Below the pieces are notes generated by a model that was not told the origin of the DNA, did not search any database, and saw nothing but the letters and a program-made list of their open reading frames with translations. A program made the translations under genes and the position numbers. From UBA6136 sp041178325 (lineage in GTDB: Bacteria; Pseudomonadota; Gammaproteobacteria; Methylococcales; Methylococcaceae), in assembly GCA_041178325.1 (NCBI GenBank), contig JBEGVN010000013.1, positions 1 through 26,241 of the forward strand: a DNA stretch of 26,241 bases, given 5' to 3'. Below, piece after piece: positions 17,106-25,322 of the stretch. Each line of letters begins with the position of its first letter. The stretch's first letter is position 1.

Positions 17106-18503
17106 CTAACCGTCAATCCAGCTGATAGCTGCCCGAATCCGCTCGAGGGTTTTCTCCTTCCCGAGAATTTCGACAGTTAGATCAATAGGAGGTGAAACAG
17201 TAGTGCCACTGACCGCGACTCGCAGAGGTTGTGCGACCGCTCCCATCTTTTGCTCGAGAGACTCGGCAGTCGCAGAAATCAAATCATGGAGGCTTTCACG
17301 ACGCCAGGGGGAAAGCGCCAAGAGATTCTCCTCAAGATGTCGCAGAATCACGAGCGATGTCTCCGTGAGATGCTTTGATGCTGCCTTCTCGTCATAGGCC
17401 TCAAAATCCTTAAAAAAGAAAAGGCTCGCCTGTGCCATTTCGACTAAGGTTTTGTTTCGCTCCCTCTGCGCCTTTACGACCTCAATCAAATCTGGCCCTA
17501 CCGTGGGATCTACCCCAAGCTTGCCGAGGTGCCAGCGAAGGTGATGGGCTACGTGCTCAGGATCACTGTGCATTAGATAATGATGATTTAACCAGAGCAG
17601 TTTTTCTGTGTTGAATGTCGAGGCTGAGTGATTGATATCAGGAATATCAAACGCGTTCACCATTTCATCTATCGAAAAGATTTCCTGATCGCCATGAGAC
17701 CATCCCAGCCTCACCAGATAATTAAGAAGTGCTTCGGGCAGATAGCCATCATCTCGATATTGGAGAACGCTAACCGCACCATGGCGCTTTGATAGTCGCG
17801 CTCCATCAGAACCCAGAATCATGGGGACATGCGCGTATTCCGGGAGCTTCGCCCCCAACGCCTTCAAAATATTGATTTGCCGCGGGGTATTGTTGACATG
17901 GTCGTCACCCCGAATGACATGAGTGATATTCATGTCGAGATCGTCAACAACCACAGTAAAATTATAGGTCGGTGAACCATCGGAACGCGCAATGATCAAG
18001 TCATCAAGCTCGGAATTCCGAACCACAATCTTTCCTTTGACCAGATCGTTAATCACCACCTCGCCATCGTCTGGATTCAAAAACCGTACTACCGGGTTTA
18101 CCCCTTCAGGTACTGCTTGCCGGTGACGACAACGACCGTCATATCGCGGTTTTTCCTTGCGTGCCATCTGTTCGGCACGCATTTCATCAAGCTCCTCACG
18201 ACTACAGTAGCAGTGGTAGGCCTTACCCTCTTCGAGAAGCTGTTGGATCAATGCCTTGTATCGATCAAAGCGATGGGTCTGAAAAAAAGGCCCCTCGTCA
18301 TAACCCAACCCCAACCAGGCCATACCCTCAAGAATGGCATTCACCGACTCTTCCGTGGATCGTTCAAGATCCGTATCTTCGATACGAAGAACGAAGGTTC
18401 CACCATGTTTACGTGCATAGAGCCAGGAGAAGAGCGCCGTTCTTGCGCCCCCAACATGAAGGTAACCGGTGGGACTTGGAGCAAAACGAGTTCGGATTGT
18501 CAT
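17106..18503 (-). CDS. gltX: Glutamyl-tRNA synthetase
   Basis: This 465-residue class I synthetase charges tRNA-Glu with glutamate. The HIGH-type motif is PSPTGYLHVGGARTALF (9-25) and the KMSKS-type motif is ARLSKRHGA (LSKR 237-240). A zinc site Cys98-x-Cys100 with Cys125-x-His127 is present, as in the E. coli enzyme. The frame is open to 18545, but that extension runs through a terminator hairpin and adds 14 unrelated residues, so ATG 18503 (MTIRTRFAPSPTG) is chosen, as in the family. Downstream are tRNA-Ala and tRNA-Glu, the latter its own substrate, though they have a separate promoter. Confidence 0.97.
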   Translation of the reverse strand: MTIRTRFAPSPTGYLHVGGARTALFSWLYARKHGGTFVLRIEDTDLERSTEESVNAILEGMAWLGLGYDEGPFFQTHRFDRYKALIQQLLEEGKAYHCYCSREELDEMRAEQMARKEKPRYDGRCRHRQAVPEGVNPVVRFLNPDDGEVVINDLVKGKIVVRNSELDDLIIARSDGSPTYNFTVVVDDLDMNITHVIRGDDHVNNTPRQINILKALGAKLPEYAHVPMILGSDGARLSKRHGAVSVLQYRDDGYLPEALLNYLVRLGWSHGDQEIFSIDEMVNAFDIPDINHSASTFNTEKLLWLNHHYLMHSDPEHVAHHLRWHLGKLGVDPTVGPDLIEVVKAQRERNKTLVEMAQASLFFFKDFEAYDEKAASKHLTETSLVILRHLEENLLALSPWRRESLHDLISATAESLEQKMGAVAQPLRVAVSGTTVSPPIDLTVEILGKEKTLERIRAAISWIDG

Positions 18504-18516
18504 GGGTACTGCTTGG

Positions 18517-18543
18517 AAAAATAAAGGCGTCGTTTGGGACGCC
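18517..18543 (-). terminator. Rho-independent terminator between ATPase gene and gltX
   Basis: On the minus strand GGCGTC pairs with GACGCC around a CCAAAC loop, followed by TTTATTTTT. It lies after the AAA ATPase stop and just before the gltX ATG. So it separates the two genes and argues against any gltX start upstream of 18503. Confidence 0.85.
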
Positions 18544-18600
18544 AAAAGTCAGGGTGGCTTATCAAGTGCCTTGCCAGGAATCTTATCAAACACAGACTAC

Positions 18601-20073
18601 TCAGGCCGCTTTTCGGGAAGCTGGTGTGGCTCTGGTTTGTGACCACTGCCTCAGGTGCTTGATCTGTTCCTCCATAGTCCTTGACAGCGGGACCATGCGC
18701 GCAGAGGTATAGGTAATGTCTTTTTCATCAAACAACCTCCCCTCCTGAAAGGCATGAATCCGAGCAGCTTTGACGGCTTGCTCGATCTCAGCCCCGCTCC
18801 AGTCCTTGGTGAGAATAGAGAGGAGATTCATGTTGAACGTATCAGGATCTGCACCATACGCGGTGATGTGAATCCGGAAGATGGCTCTGCGCTCCTCATC
18901 CGAAGGAAGGTCGAGAAAAAACAATTGGTCGAAACGACCCTTTCGAATCACTTCGGCAGGCAGACGCTCGATGCGATTTGCCGTTGCAACCACAAAAACC
19001 TGTGGCGGTTTTTCCTGGAGCCAGGTCAGAAAGGTCGAAAAGATGCTGTTGTTACCGCCAGACGAATTTCCGTCATAACCAAAACTGTTTTCCATTTCAT
19101 CGATCCAGAGCACCAAAGGCGAGATGTTCTCCGCAGTCCTCAGGGCGTGATCGAATGCAAACTCGGGCGTGCCATAGGCACCTGACATGACCAGATTCAT
19201 GTCCAGGCGAACAAGCGGGAGATTCCATGCACCCGCAATAACCTTAGCCGCCAAACTCTTCCCGCAGCCACTGATTCCCATGAAGAGAATCCCAGCCGGC
19301 ATGGGTACACCTTCTTGGAAGGACTGGCGGCTGAAGAGGCTCTTGCGACTGAGCACCCATTCCTTTAGGTTTTCTAGCCCCCCGACATCTTCGACACGAA
19401 GATTCTTCGGCATAAACTGAAGGCAGCCTTCTTTTTGAAGAGAAGCCGTTTTATTGGCATAAACATCATCAAGAATTGATAAAAGCTCAAACCGATTTTC
19501 GGTGTTCCAGCCGTAAAAAAGATGAGTAATCTCCTCAAGTCCGAGACCCTTCATGGCCGTTACTGCCTGGAGTACCCAGTTCTCATCAACGTCGGCAATG
19601 CGCTTGAAACGAACCAGCAGCTCATTCAGGTGGGATTCGATTTCTCTGGCATCGGGCATACCAAGGTCGACGAACCAAGCCTGGCCTCGTAGCTCCTCCG
19701 GAAGCAGAAACCCAGGGTGACTCAGGAAGACGAAACGCTGTGAACCCAGTAAAGAGTCATAAAGGTCCCGCAATGCTCTGACCAAAACAGGATTTGAATC
19801 AAAGAGCGCGGGCATATCCTTCAACAAAAAAAGACCATCCTCGCCAGAGGACCTGATATGTCGAATCACAGCCAGAGGGTCAGCTAATGCTGCGTTACCA
19901 TCTAGCCCCTCGCTGCAAGTCCAGACTTTCACCGGCCGCGCATCACTAAAATGAGATTTAGATAGTGTTTCTAACTGCTTGACTAATCGGCGTTCTTCCC
20001 TGCTTTTGACATAAGCCAAGGGATAACGGTTGGTGAGCCCCAGAGCAAGGCGAGGATTGAAAAAATCAGTCAT
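18601..20073 (-). CDS. Ycf46-like AAA+ ATPase
   Basis: The 490-residue ATPase has a degenerate N-terminal alpha/beta domain (about 1-215) and a C-terminal AAA+ module. The module has Walker A GISGCGKS (266-273), Walker B LVLWIDEMEN (Asp325-Glu326), sensor 1 ATAN (Asn366) and an arginine-finger region RKGRFD (377-382). The layout matches Ycf46 of cyanobacteria and plastids, which is also scattered in proteobacteria and whose role is poorly known. The start is taken at ATG 20073 (AGAAGG upstream). An in-frame TTG at 20115 would add 14 residues. It is divergent from uvrC with a 99-bp gap and separated from gltX by a terminator. It is probably cytosolic and hexameric, with an unknown substrate. 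Confidence 0.82.
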   Translation of the reverse strand: MTDFFNPRLALGLTNRYPLAYVKSREERRLVKQLETLSKSHFSDARPVKVWTCSEGLDGNAALADPLAVIRHIRSSGEDGLFLLKDMPALFDSNPVLVRALRDLYDSLLGSQRFVFLSHPGFLLPEELRGQAWFVDLGMPDAREIESHLNELLVRFKRIADVDENWVLQAVTAMKGLGLEEITHLFYGWNTENRFELLSILDDVYANKTASLQKEGCLQFMPKNLRVEDVGGLENLKEWVLSRKSLFSRQSFQEGVPMPAGILFMGISGCGKSLAAKVIAGAWNLPLVRLDMNLVMSGAYGTPEFAFDHALRTAENISPLVLWIDEMENSFGYDGNSSGGNNSIFSTFLTWLQEKPPQVFVVATANRIERLPAEVIRKGRFDQLFFLDLPSDEERRAIFRIHITAYGADPDTFNMNLLSILTKDWSGAEIEQAVKAARIHAFQEGRLFDEKDITYTSARMVPLSRTMEEQIKHLRQWSQTRATPASRKAA

Positions 20074-20172
20074 GGATGAGATGCCTTCTGGCGTTGAAAC
20101 TTGTATATATAGCAAGTAAGAGCATCATTATAAGGCTCGTTCGCGGATGCCAGTTAGCCAAGCTTCTTCCAC

Positions 20173-22008
20173 ATGAAATCAGGCGATGTAGTCGAACCTT
20201 TCGATCTTGAGGGATTCCTTAAGACCTTGACCCAGCGCCCGGGGGTTTACCGCATGCTGGACCAACGAGGGGAAGTCATCTATGTCGGCAAGGCAAAAAA
20301 CCTCAAAAAAAGAGTCGCAAGCTACTTCCAGTCAAGGGAGTGTTCACCCAAGCAACAGGCCATGCTGGCGAGGATTCACACCATAGATGTTCGAGTAACG
20401 CATAGCGAAGCCGAAGCCCTGCTCCTCGAGAGCCAGCTTATCAAGCGTTACCGTCCCCGGTACAACATCACGCTGAGGGATGACAAAAGCTACCCGGCAA
20501 TCTACGTTTCGACCCATCAGCCCTTTCCCCGACTGAGTTTCCATCGAGGAGCCAAGCAACGCCAAGGCCGTTATTTTGGACCCTATCCGAGTGCAAGTGC
20601 TGTTCGGGAAAGCATGAAACTTCTCCAAAAAGTCTTTCCCGTCAGGCAATGCCGTGATTCCTTCTTCGAGAACAGGTCGCGACCCTGCCTTGAGTATCAG
20701 ATCGAACGGTGTACAGCCCCCTGTGTTGGCCTTATCAGTGAAGAGGATTATGGCATTGACGTAAGAGATACCGTCATGTTTCTCGAGGGGGATGGGACGC
20801 ATTTAATTGAAGCATTAGCAAAACGTATGGAAAAGGCATCTTCCGAACTGGAGTTTGAGAGAGCTGCCCGTTACCGTGATCAGATAGCCACGCTCAGAAC
20901 CGTATTGGAAAAACAGTCGGTTCATGGGGAACACGGTGATCTCGACATCATCGCTTGTGCGGCTGAAGGCCCTTCGGCGTGTGTTCAGATGACTTTCATC
21001 CGGCACGGCCAGCAAATTGGGGACCGTAATTATTTTCCCGCAATTCACGAAGCGACTGATCTTGGCAAGATCCTTCAAACCTTCATCGTTCAATATTACG
21101 TAGGAAAACCTGTTCCCAAGGAAATTCTGGTGAACACAGCACCTGATGAGCCCTTCCTTATTGAGGAGGCGCTATCAAAACAGGCAGGACATGCCGTCCG
21201 CATCGTAAGCAGCCCAAGAGGTGAGCGCGCACGGAGAGTCCAGCTGGCGCTCAGCAATGCTGAAAATGCCCTTACTACCCGCCTTTCCAGTCGGCAGTCC
21301 CTTTTCGAACGCTATCTGGCACTGGTTGAGACGCTGCAACTTCAAAACACACCCCGCCGTCTTGAATGCTTTGACATCAGCCATACGCAAGGCGAACTTA
21401 CGGTTGCGTCTTGCGTGGTATTTGACCAGCAAGGACCGCTTAAATCAGCCTACCGACGATTTAACATCGAGGGAATTCAGGGTGGCGATGACTATGCAGC
21501 CCTTCAACAAGCAGTCACTCGGCGTTACCAGAGGATACGTGCCGGCGAGTACGAGGCACCCGATGTGTTATTCATTGACGGTGGACGCGGTCAGGTCAAC
21601 GCGGTCATAGAATCTCTTGCAAAACTGGGTATGAGTGAAGTCAAAACGATTGGCATTGCCAAGGGGCCAGACCGCAAACCAGGACAAGAGGTTCTAATTT
21701 CTGGAGAATCTGGCCATGCATTCATGCTACCCTCTCACTCCCCGGCCCTTCTGCTCATCCAGCAGATCCGGGATGAGGCCCACCGTTTTGCTATAACGGG
21801 GCACCGTCAAAGGAGAGCAAAAGCAAGGACGCAGTCCTCGCTCGACGGAATACCTGGCCTTGGGCCAAAACGCCGGCAGCAGCTTCTTCGACAGTTCGGT
21901 GGCATCAAAGAACTCGAGCGCGCCAGTATAGAAACATTGGCTCAGGTCGACGGAATCAGCCAACAGTTGGCGGAGAGAATTTACGGGCACTTCCATGATC
22001 AAGAGTGA
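20173..22008 (+). CDS. uvrC: Excinuclease ABC subunit C
   Basis: This 611-residue nuclease makes both incisions around DNA lesions in nucleotide excision repair after loading by UvrB. The N-terminal GIY-YIG domain has PGVYRMLDQRGEVIYVGKAK (about 19-38). A UVR motif for UvrB contact lies near 211-245 (LEFERAARYRDQIATLR). The RNase H-like nuclease domain includes ECFDISHTQG and DVLFIDGGRGQ. Tandem helix-hairpin-helix motifs close the protein (GIPGLGPKRRQQLL and QVDGISQQLAERI). Length is standard. It is followed 83 nt later by pgsA, the conserved uvrC-pgsA order of gammaproteobacteria. Confidence 0.98.
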   Translation: MKSGDVVEPFDLEGFLKTLTQRPGVYRMLDQRGEVIYVGKAKNLKKRVASYFQSRECSPKQQAMLARIHTIDVRVTHSEAEALLLESQLIKRYRPRYNITLRDDKSYPAIYVSTHQPFPRLSFHRGAKQRQGRYFGPYPSASAVRESMKLLQKVFPVRQCRDSFFENRSRPCLEYQIERCTAPCVGLISEEDYGIDVRDTVMFLEGDGTHLIEALAKRMEKASSELEFERAARYRDQIATLRTVLEKQSVHGEHGDLDIIACAAEGPSACVQMTFIRHGQQIGDRNYFPAIHEATDLGKILQTFIVQYYVGKPVPKEILVNTAPDEPFLIEEALSKQAGHAVRIVSSPRGERARRVQLALSNAENALTTRLSSRQSLFERYLALVETLQLQNTPRRLECFDISHTQGELTVASCVVFDQQGPLKSAYRRFNIEGIQGGDDYAALQQAVTRRYQRIRAGEYEAPDVLFIDGGRGQVNAVIESLAKLGMSEVKTIGIAKGPDRKPGQEVLISGESGHAFMLPSHSPALLLIQQIRDEAHRFAITGHRQRRAKARTQSSLDGIPGLGPKRRQQLLRQFGGIKELERASIETLAQVDGISQQLAERIYGHFHDQE

Positions 22009-22091
22009 AAGCGTGAACGCTGAAACCGCCCCCTGGCTCTCTCGTCAATTCGGCCTCGTAAGAATTAGAAGAAATGGCAGGCTGATTTGAG

Positions 22092-22652
22092 ATGAAGTTT
22101 AACATCCCCACCTATCTGACTTTTCTCAGGATCCTGCTCATCCCAGTATTAGTCGGAGTTTTTTATCTGCCCTGGCCAAGTGCACATTTGATATGCGGCC
22201 TGATCTTCATGTTGGCAGGCCTAACCGACTGGTTAGATGGTTACCTGGCAAGAAGGCTCGGTATGGCCACCCGTTTCGGTGCCTTTCTGGATCCAGTGGC
22301 AGACAAACTGATGGTAGCAGTCACATTGGTTCTGATCGTTCAAGCCGATCCTAGCCCGTTAGTCGCTACAGCGTCTGCCATTATCATTGGGCGAGAGATC
22401 ACCATAGCCTCATTAAGGGAGTGGATGGCTGAAATTGGCGAAAGAAAAAAGGTGGCAGTATCCGAGCTTGGAAAGTGGAAAACAACAGTTCAGATGCTTT
22501 CAATCACCATGCTTCTTCTCGGGCTGGATGTTTACCAAGAACAGTTACGTCCTACAGGACAACTCTTATTACTTCTTGCTGCCGCACTGACTCTCTGGTC
22601 GATGATCATTTACCTTAGAGCCGCTGTACCTGCTTTTTCACGAGAGGAATAG
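22092..22652 (+). CDS. pgsA: CDP-diacylglycerol-glycerol-3-phosphate 3-phosphatidyltransferase
   Basis: This 186-residue integral membrane enzyme makes phosphatidylglycerol-phosphate from CDP-diacylglycerol and glycerol-3-phosphate, the first step to phosphatidylglycerol and cardiolipin. The CDP-alcohol phosphotransferase motif is complete: Asp46, Asp49-Gly50, Ala53-Arg54, Gly63, Asp67 and Asp71 (DWLDGYLARR then GAFLDPVADK). About five to six hydrophobic segments are visible. It lies downstream of uvrC and upstream of the tRNA-Gly/tRNA-Cys genes, which have their own promoter. Confidence 0.97.
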   Translation: MKFNIPTYLTFLRILLIPVLVGVFYLPWPSAHLICGLIFMLAGLTDWLDGYLARRLGMATRFGAFLDPVADKLMVAVTLVLIVQADPSPLVATASAIIIGREITIASLREWMAEIGERKKVAVSELGKWKTTVQMLSITMLLLGLDVYQEQLRPTGQLLLLLAAALTLWSMIIYLRAAVPAFSREE

Positions 22653-22684
22653 GGAATCCCCCTATTGGTGAAGGGCTCGATGTG

Positions 22685-22713
22685 TTGACAATCAAGGGCC
22701 ACCGATCTAAAAT
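22685..22713 (+). promoter_or_regulatory. Promoter of tRNA-Gly/tRNA-Cys
   Basis: A perfect -35 box TTGACA (22685-22690) is followed after 17 nt by TAAAAT (22708-22713). The likely transcription start is close to the tRNA-Gly 5' end at 22731. Confidence 0.88.
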
Positions 22714-22730
22714 CCCTAAATCAAATCGAT

Positions 22731-22806
<76 letters not shown>

Positions 22807-22901
22807 AATTCTTCAACCGCCCCTTAGCGGTTTCGGGTAGCCCCGAATCTTGAAAGTGAATCAGGATAGCCCTTATCCGAACGTTGGTTCACAGTCTCAC
22901 T

Positions 22902-22975
22902 GGCGCGTTAGCAAAGCGGTTATGCAGTGGATTGCAAATCCATCTAGGGCGGTTCGACTCCGCCACGCGCCTCCA
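22902..22975 (+). tRNA. tRNA-Cys (anticodon GCA)
   Basis: The 74-nt cloverleaf has acceptor GGCGCGT with ACGCGCC, anticodon stem-loop TGGATTGCAAATCCA with GCA, T-arm GGCGGTTCGACTCCGCC, discriminator T (U73, the cysteine identity base) and an encoded CCA. It lies 95 nt after tRNA-Gly. The tRNA-Leu that often follows in gammaproteobacteria is absent, and integrase-linked DNA begins instead. Confidence 0.96.
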
Positions 22976-23020
22976 TTAAATCAAGCACTTAGCGAATAAA
23001 TCCTCCGCCCAAGGCGCTTG

Positions 23021-23056
23021 AAAATAGTCTAAAAACAGCTAAAAATCGCCTGAAAA
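23021..23056. promoter_or_regulatory. Helically phased A-tracts near integrase start
   Basis: A-runs lie at 23021-23024, 23031-23035, 23041-23045 and 23053-23056, with centres 10 to 11.5 bp apart. Three or four carry a similar preceding CT or CTG. Phased A-tracts bend DNA, and repeats at this spacing beside an integrase gene could be arm-type binding sites or an intasome bend. Function is inferred. Confidence 0.4.
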
Positions 23057-23097
23057 GCGGTTAAACCGCTCGCTCAGTGGACTGTAATGTCCATCTA
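23054..23097 (+). pseudogene. Partial tRNA-Cys-like copy (D-arm and anticodon arm)
   Basis: AAAGCGGTTA (23054-23063) repeats tRNA-Cys 22913-22922. CAGTGGACTGTAATG plus TCCATCTA (23075-23097) matches tRNA-Cys 22925-22946 at 19 of 23 aligned columns. The spacer between the two blocks is 11 nt here versus 2 nt in the tRNA. The anticodon position reads GTA instead of GCA and the loop is 8 nt, one too long. There is no acceptor stem or T-arm, so it cannot be a working tRNA. It lies just before the integrase ribosome site and may be a relic of recombination at the tRNA. Confidence 0.5.
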
Positions 23098-23110
23098 AAG
23101 AGGGGTAAAT

Positions 23111-24136
23111 ATGGCGCATATTAGGCAACGCTCTAACGGTACGTGGGAAATCACCATACGCCGTAAAAATCTTCCAAAGCCAATTCATGCCTCTGCCGAC
23201 ACTGAAGCAGAAGCCAGAGTCTGGGCAGAACGCATGGAAGCACAGCTCGATTCAGGATTTATCCCCAAGGAAATCCTGATGGATGCCTATCGTTCGCAAA
23301 AAACTGTTGCCAAATGGTTGGGAGAATATGGGGATGACGTTTCCGTCAGCGCTTCTGACATCCCTCTACTCCCCATCATCATTAAAGACATCGGGAACCT
23401 TCAACTGGGTCAGCTTACCCGACAAAACCTTCAAGAGTGGATCACGAAGATGAAGGAAAGGCGCCTAACACCAGGAAGTATCCGAAAAAGAGTCGGTGCA
23501 CTCGCCCGCGCCATGGATATCGCTGTTCATCGTGAACTGGTCGACATCAACACGGTTCGCGCCTTACCCCGCGGCTATTCGAATTATGTTCGGAATGACG
23601 GTGTGATCATTGAGGACGGCACACGCGAAAGACGTCTAGAGGAAGGTGAAGAAGAAAAGATCAGGGAGATCATCGGTTCAGACGACGAATGGCAACTGCT
23701 TTTTACCTTGGCTCTGGAAACGGCCATGCGTCTTTCGGAGATTTACACCCTCACCAGCGATCAAGTCGACATTCCAAAACGCACCATTTTTCTCGATAAG
23801 ACAAAAAATGGTCATAAGCGCCAAGTGCCACTGTCCAGCGTTGCCATCATTGCTCTGAAAAACATTCCCAAGAAAGGTCAGGTCTTCAAATCATTTTGTG
23901 GCGATCGGCGCCTCACTACGATGCGCTTGTCGAGACAATTTACTGTATTCACAGAGAAGGCCGGTTGCGAGGGACTCAAGTTCCATGATCTACGTCATGA
24001 AGCAACATGTCGTTTATTTGAGCGCACGAGCCTCTCAGACGTACAAATCTCCCTAATCACTGGTCACAGGGACCCTAGGATGCTTCGTCGTTATTCGAAT
24101 CTTCGAGGATCAGACCTGGCTCAACGTCTCTGGTAG
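23111..24136 (+). CDS. int: Tyrosine recombinase / site-specific integrase
   Basis: The 341-residue integrase catalyses site-specific insertion and excision of the element. It has an N-terminal arm-binding-like region (MAHIRQRSNGTWEITIRRKN), a core-binding helical domain (about 60-150) and a C-terminal catalytic domain. Catalytic residues are Arg207 (ETAMRLSEI), Lys232 (TKNGHKRQVPL), His292/Arg295 (FHDLRHEA), His319 (LITGHRDP) and the nucleophile Tyr328 (LRRYSNL). All are present, so it looks active. The ribosome site GAGGGG lies 8 nt before the ATG. It begins 135 nt after tRNA-Cys and reads away from it, consistent with integration at or next to that tRNA gene. Confidence 0.95.
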   Translation: MAHIRQRSNGTWEITIRRKNLPKPIHASADTEAEARVWAERMEAQLDSGFIPKEILMDAYRSQKTVAKWLGEYGDDVSVSASDIPLLPIIIKDIGNLQLGQLTRQNLQEWITKMKERRLTPGSIRKRVGALARAMDIAVHRELVDINTVRALPRGYSNYVRNDGVIIEDGTRERRLEEGEEEKIREIIGSDDEWQLLFTLALETAMRLSEIYTLTSDQVDIPKRTIFLDKTKNGHKRQVPLSSVAIIALKNIPKKGQVFKSFCGDRRLTTMRLSRQFTVFTEKAGCEGLKFHDLRHEATCRLFERTSLSDVQISLITGHRDPRMLRRYSNLRGSDLAQRLW

Positions 24137-24362
24137 GTTACTGTATCAACGCGACACTGGTCGCTCCCCAAATCCCCTTCCAGAGGTGGAGTCAGGCCTC
24201 TCCTATCTATCTTCAGATGATAAGAACATGGGATGGCATCTTTTGATGGCCTCGAAAATCTGCTTGACCTTCACGATCAGGTGATTGAACAGTCGTTCGG
24301 CTACTGGATAAAGAAGGGATGTTCGTCTTGACAATAAAACCCAAGAAGCTTAGGTTTTCTAT

Positions 24363-24611
24363 ATGCCTACCGTACTGACCATTTTTGGGCTGCGCGTAGT
24401 GATCTATCCGAATGATCATCGACCTGCCCATGTTCATGTCATCGGGAACGGCTGTGAGGCTGTCTTCAACTTGTGTTGTCCCGCAGGCATACCTGAATTA
24501 CGCGAGAACTATGGGTTCTCGCGTAAAGATCTGGTGAAGATTGCTGATGAACTGGATTCCAACCTGGAATTGCTTTGTAGGCGATGGAGGGAAATACATG
24601 AAGATCACTGA
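24363..24611 (+). CDS. DUF4160 protein, putative toxin-antitoxin component
   Basis: The 82-residue protein matches the DUF4160 family: a short opening MPTVLTIFGLRVVIYPNDHR, then PAHVHVIGNGCEAVFNL and a helical C-terminus (LVKIADELDSNLELLCRRWR). The PAHVHV histidines are the family hallmark. These genes commonly precede DUF2442 and the pair is predicted to act as a toxin-antitoxin or related accessory module. I know of no established biochemical activity. A TTGACA at 24328-24333 could be its -35 box, formed at the junction with the disrupted toxin gene, but no good -10 follows. It overlaps the DUF2442 gene by 14 nt. Confidence 0.88.
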   Translation: MPTVLTIFGLRVVIYPNDHRPAHVHVIGNGCEAVFNLCCPAGIPELRENYGFSRKDLVKIADELDSNLELLCRRWREIHEDH

Positions 24612-25020
24612 CGATGTGCTGGAAGCGGCGAACCATCGGGCTACTGAAAAGAAGGCTACATTCCCAGCCGCCATATCTGTGCGATATGACCGCCGGATTT
24701 CACGCGTTGTGATCGTGCTGGATTCAGGGCTGGAAGTGGCTTTTTCTCCAAAATTGGCCCAAGGCCTTGAACAAGCGCACCCCGATGATTTGTCGAATGC
24801 TGAGATTAGCCCTTCCGGCCTTGGTATTCACTTCCCCCGGCTGGATGCCGACATTTACTTGCCCGCACTCCTTGAAGGCTTTTTAGGTTCGAAGTCTTGG
24901 ATGGCTGCAGAGAGAGGCAAAAAGGGTGGTTCGGCCTCCACGGAGGCTAAAGCAGCCGCATCGCGGAAGAATGGCAAGCTGGGTGGTCGCCCCAAGAAGC
25001 CGAAGGAATTAGTGGCTTAA
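24598..25020 (+). CDS. DUF2442 protein, partner of DUF4160
   Basis: This 140-residue protein is of the DUF2442 family. The N-terminal domain shows FPAAISVRYDRRISRVVIVL and LGIHFPRLDADIYLPALLEG. The tail AASRKNGKLGGRPKKPKE is the basic AT-hook-like extension seen in many members, which suggests nucleic-acid contact. The start ATG 24598 has GGAGGG upstream. A longer open frame exists but lacks such a site. The gene overlaps DUF4160 by 14 nt, so the two are co-translated. Roles as antitoxin or DNA-binding partner are predictions only. Confidence 0.87.
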   Translation: MKITDDVLEAANHRATEKKATFPAAISVRYDRRISRVVIVLDSGLEVAFSPKLAQGLEQAHPDDLSNAEISPSGLGIHFPRLDADIYLPALLEGFLGSKSWMAAERGKKGGSASTEAKAAASRKNGKLGGRPKKPKELVA

Positions 25021-25322
25021 CCACAGCACTTCCCACAGGTCTAGTAATCCAGCATGGGAGTGGTGCCTTCAAAGGATCTGCCTCATGGCATTCGCTAGTC
25101 ACTTACCCTTCATGAACCTTACGGCAAGAGTGTGCTCGGATATGACAACGCGCATACCGTGAAGCTTCCCAAAAAGTTCAAATACGCTGGAAGAAAGCTT
25201 CCATATGACCACAAACATCGGAACGTGAGTAACAAGGGCGTCCCTTACGAATATCAAAACGCCCAACAGATGCTGACCGATTTCTTTGTGGATGTCGACG
25301 CATTCCTGTCGGAGATTGAAAA

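Noticed and set aside
18504..18545. Upstream extension of gltX
   Set aside because: It passes through a rho-independent terminator and adds residues absent from the family; ATG 18503 fits the MTIRTRFAPSPTG start.
20099..20117. Imperfect palindrome ACTTG...CAAGT between the AAA ATPase and uvrC
   Set aside because: Only five base pairs per arm around an AT-rich centre; likely chance or part of a promoter.
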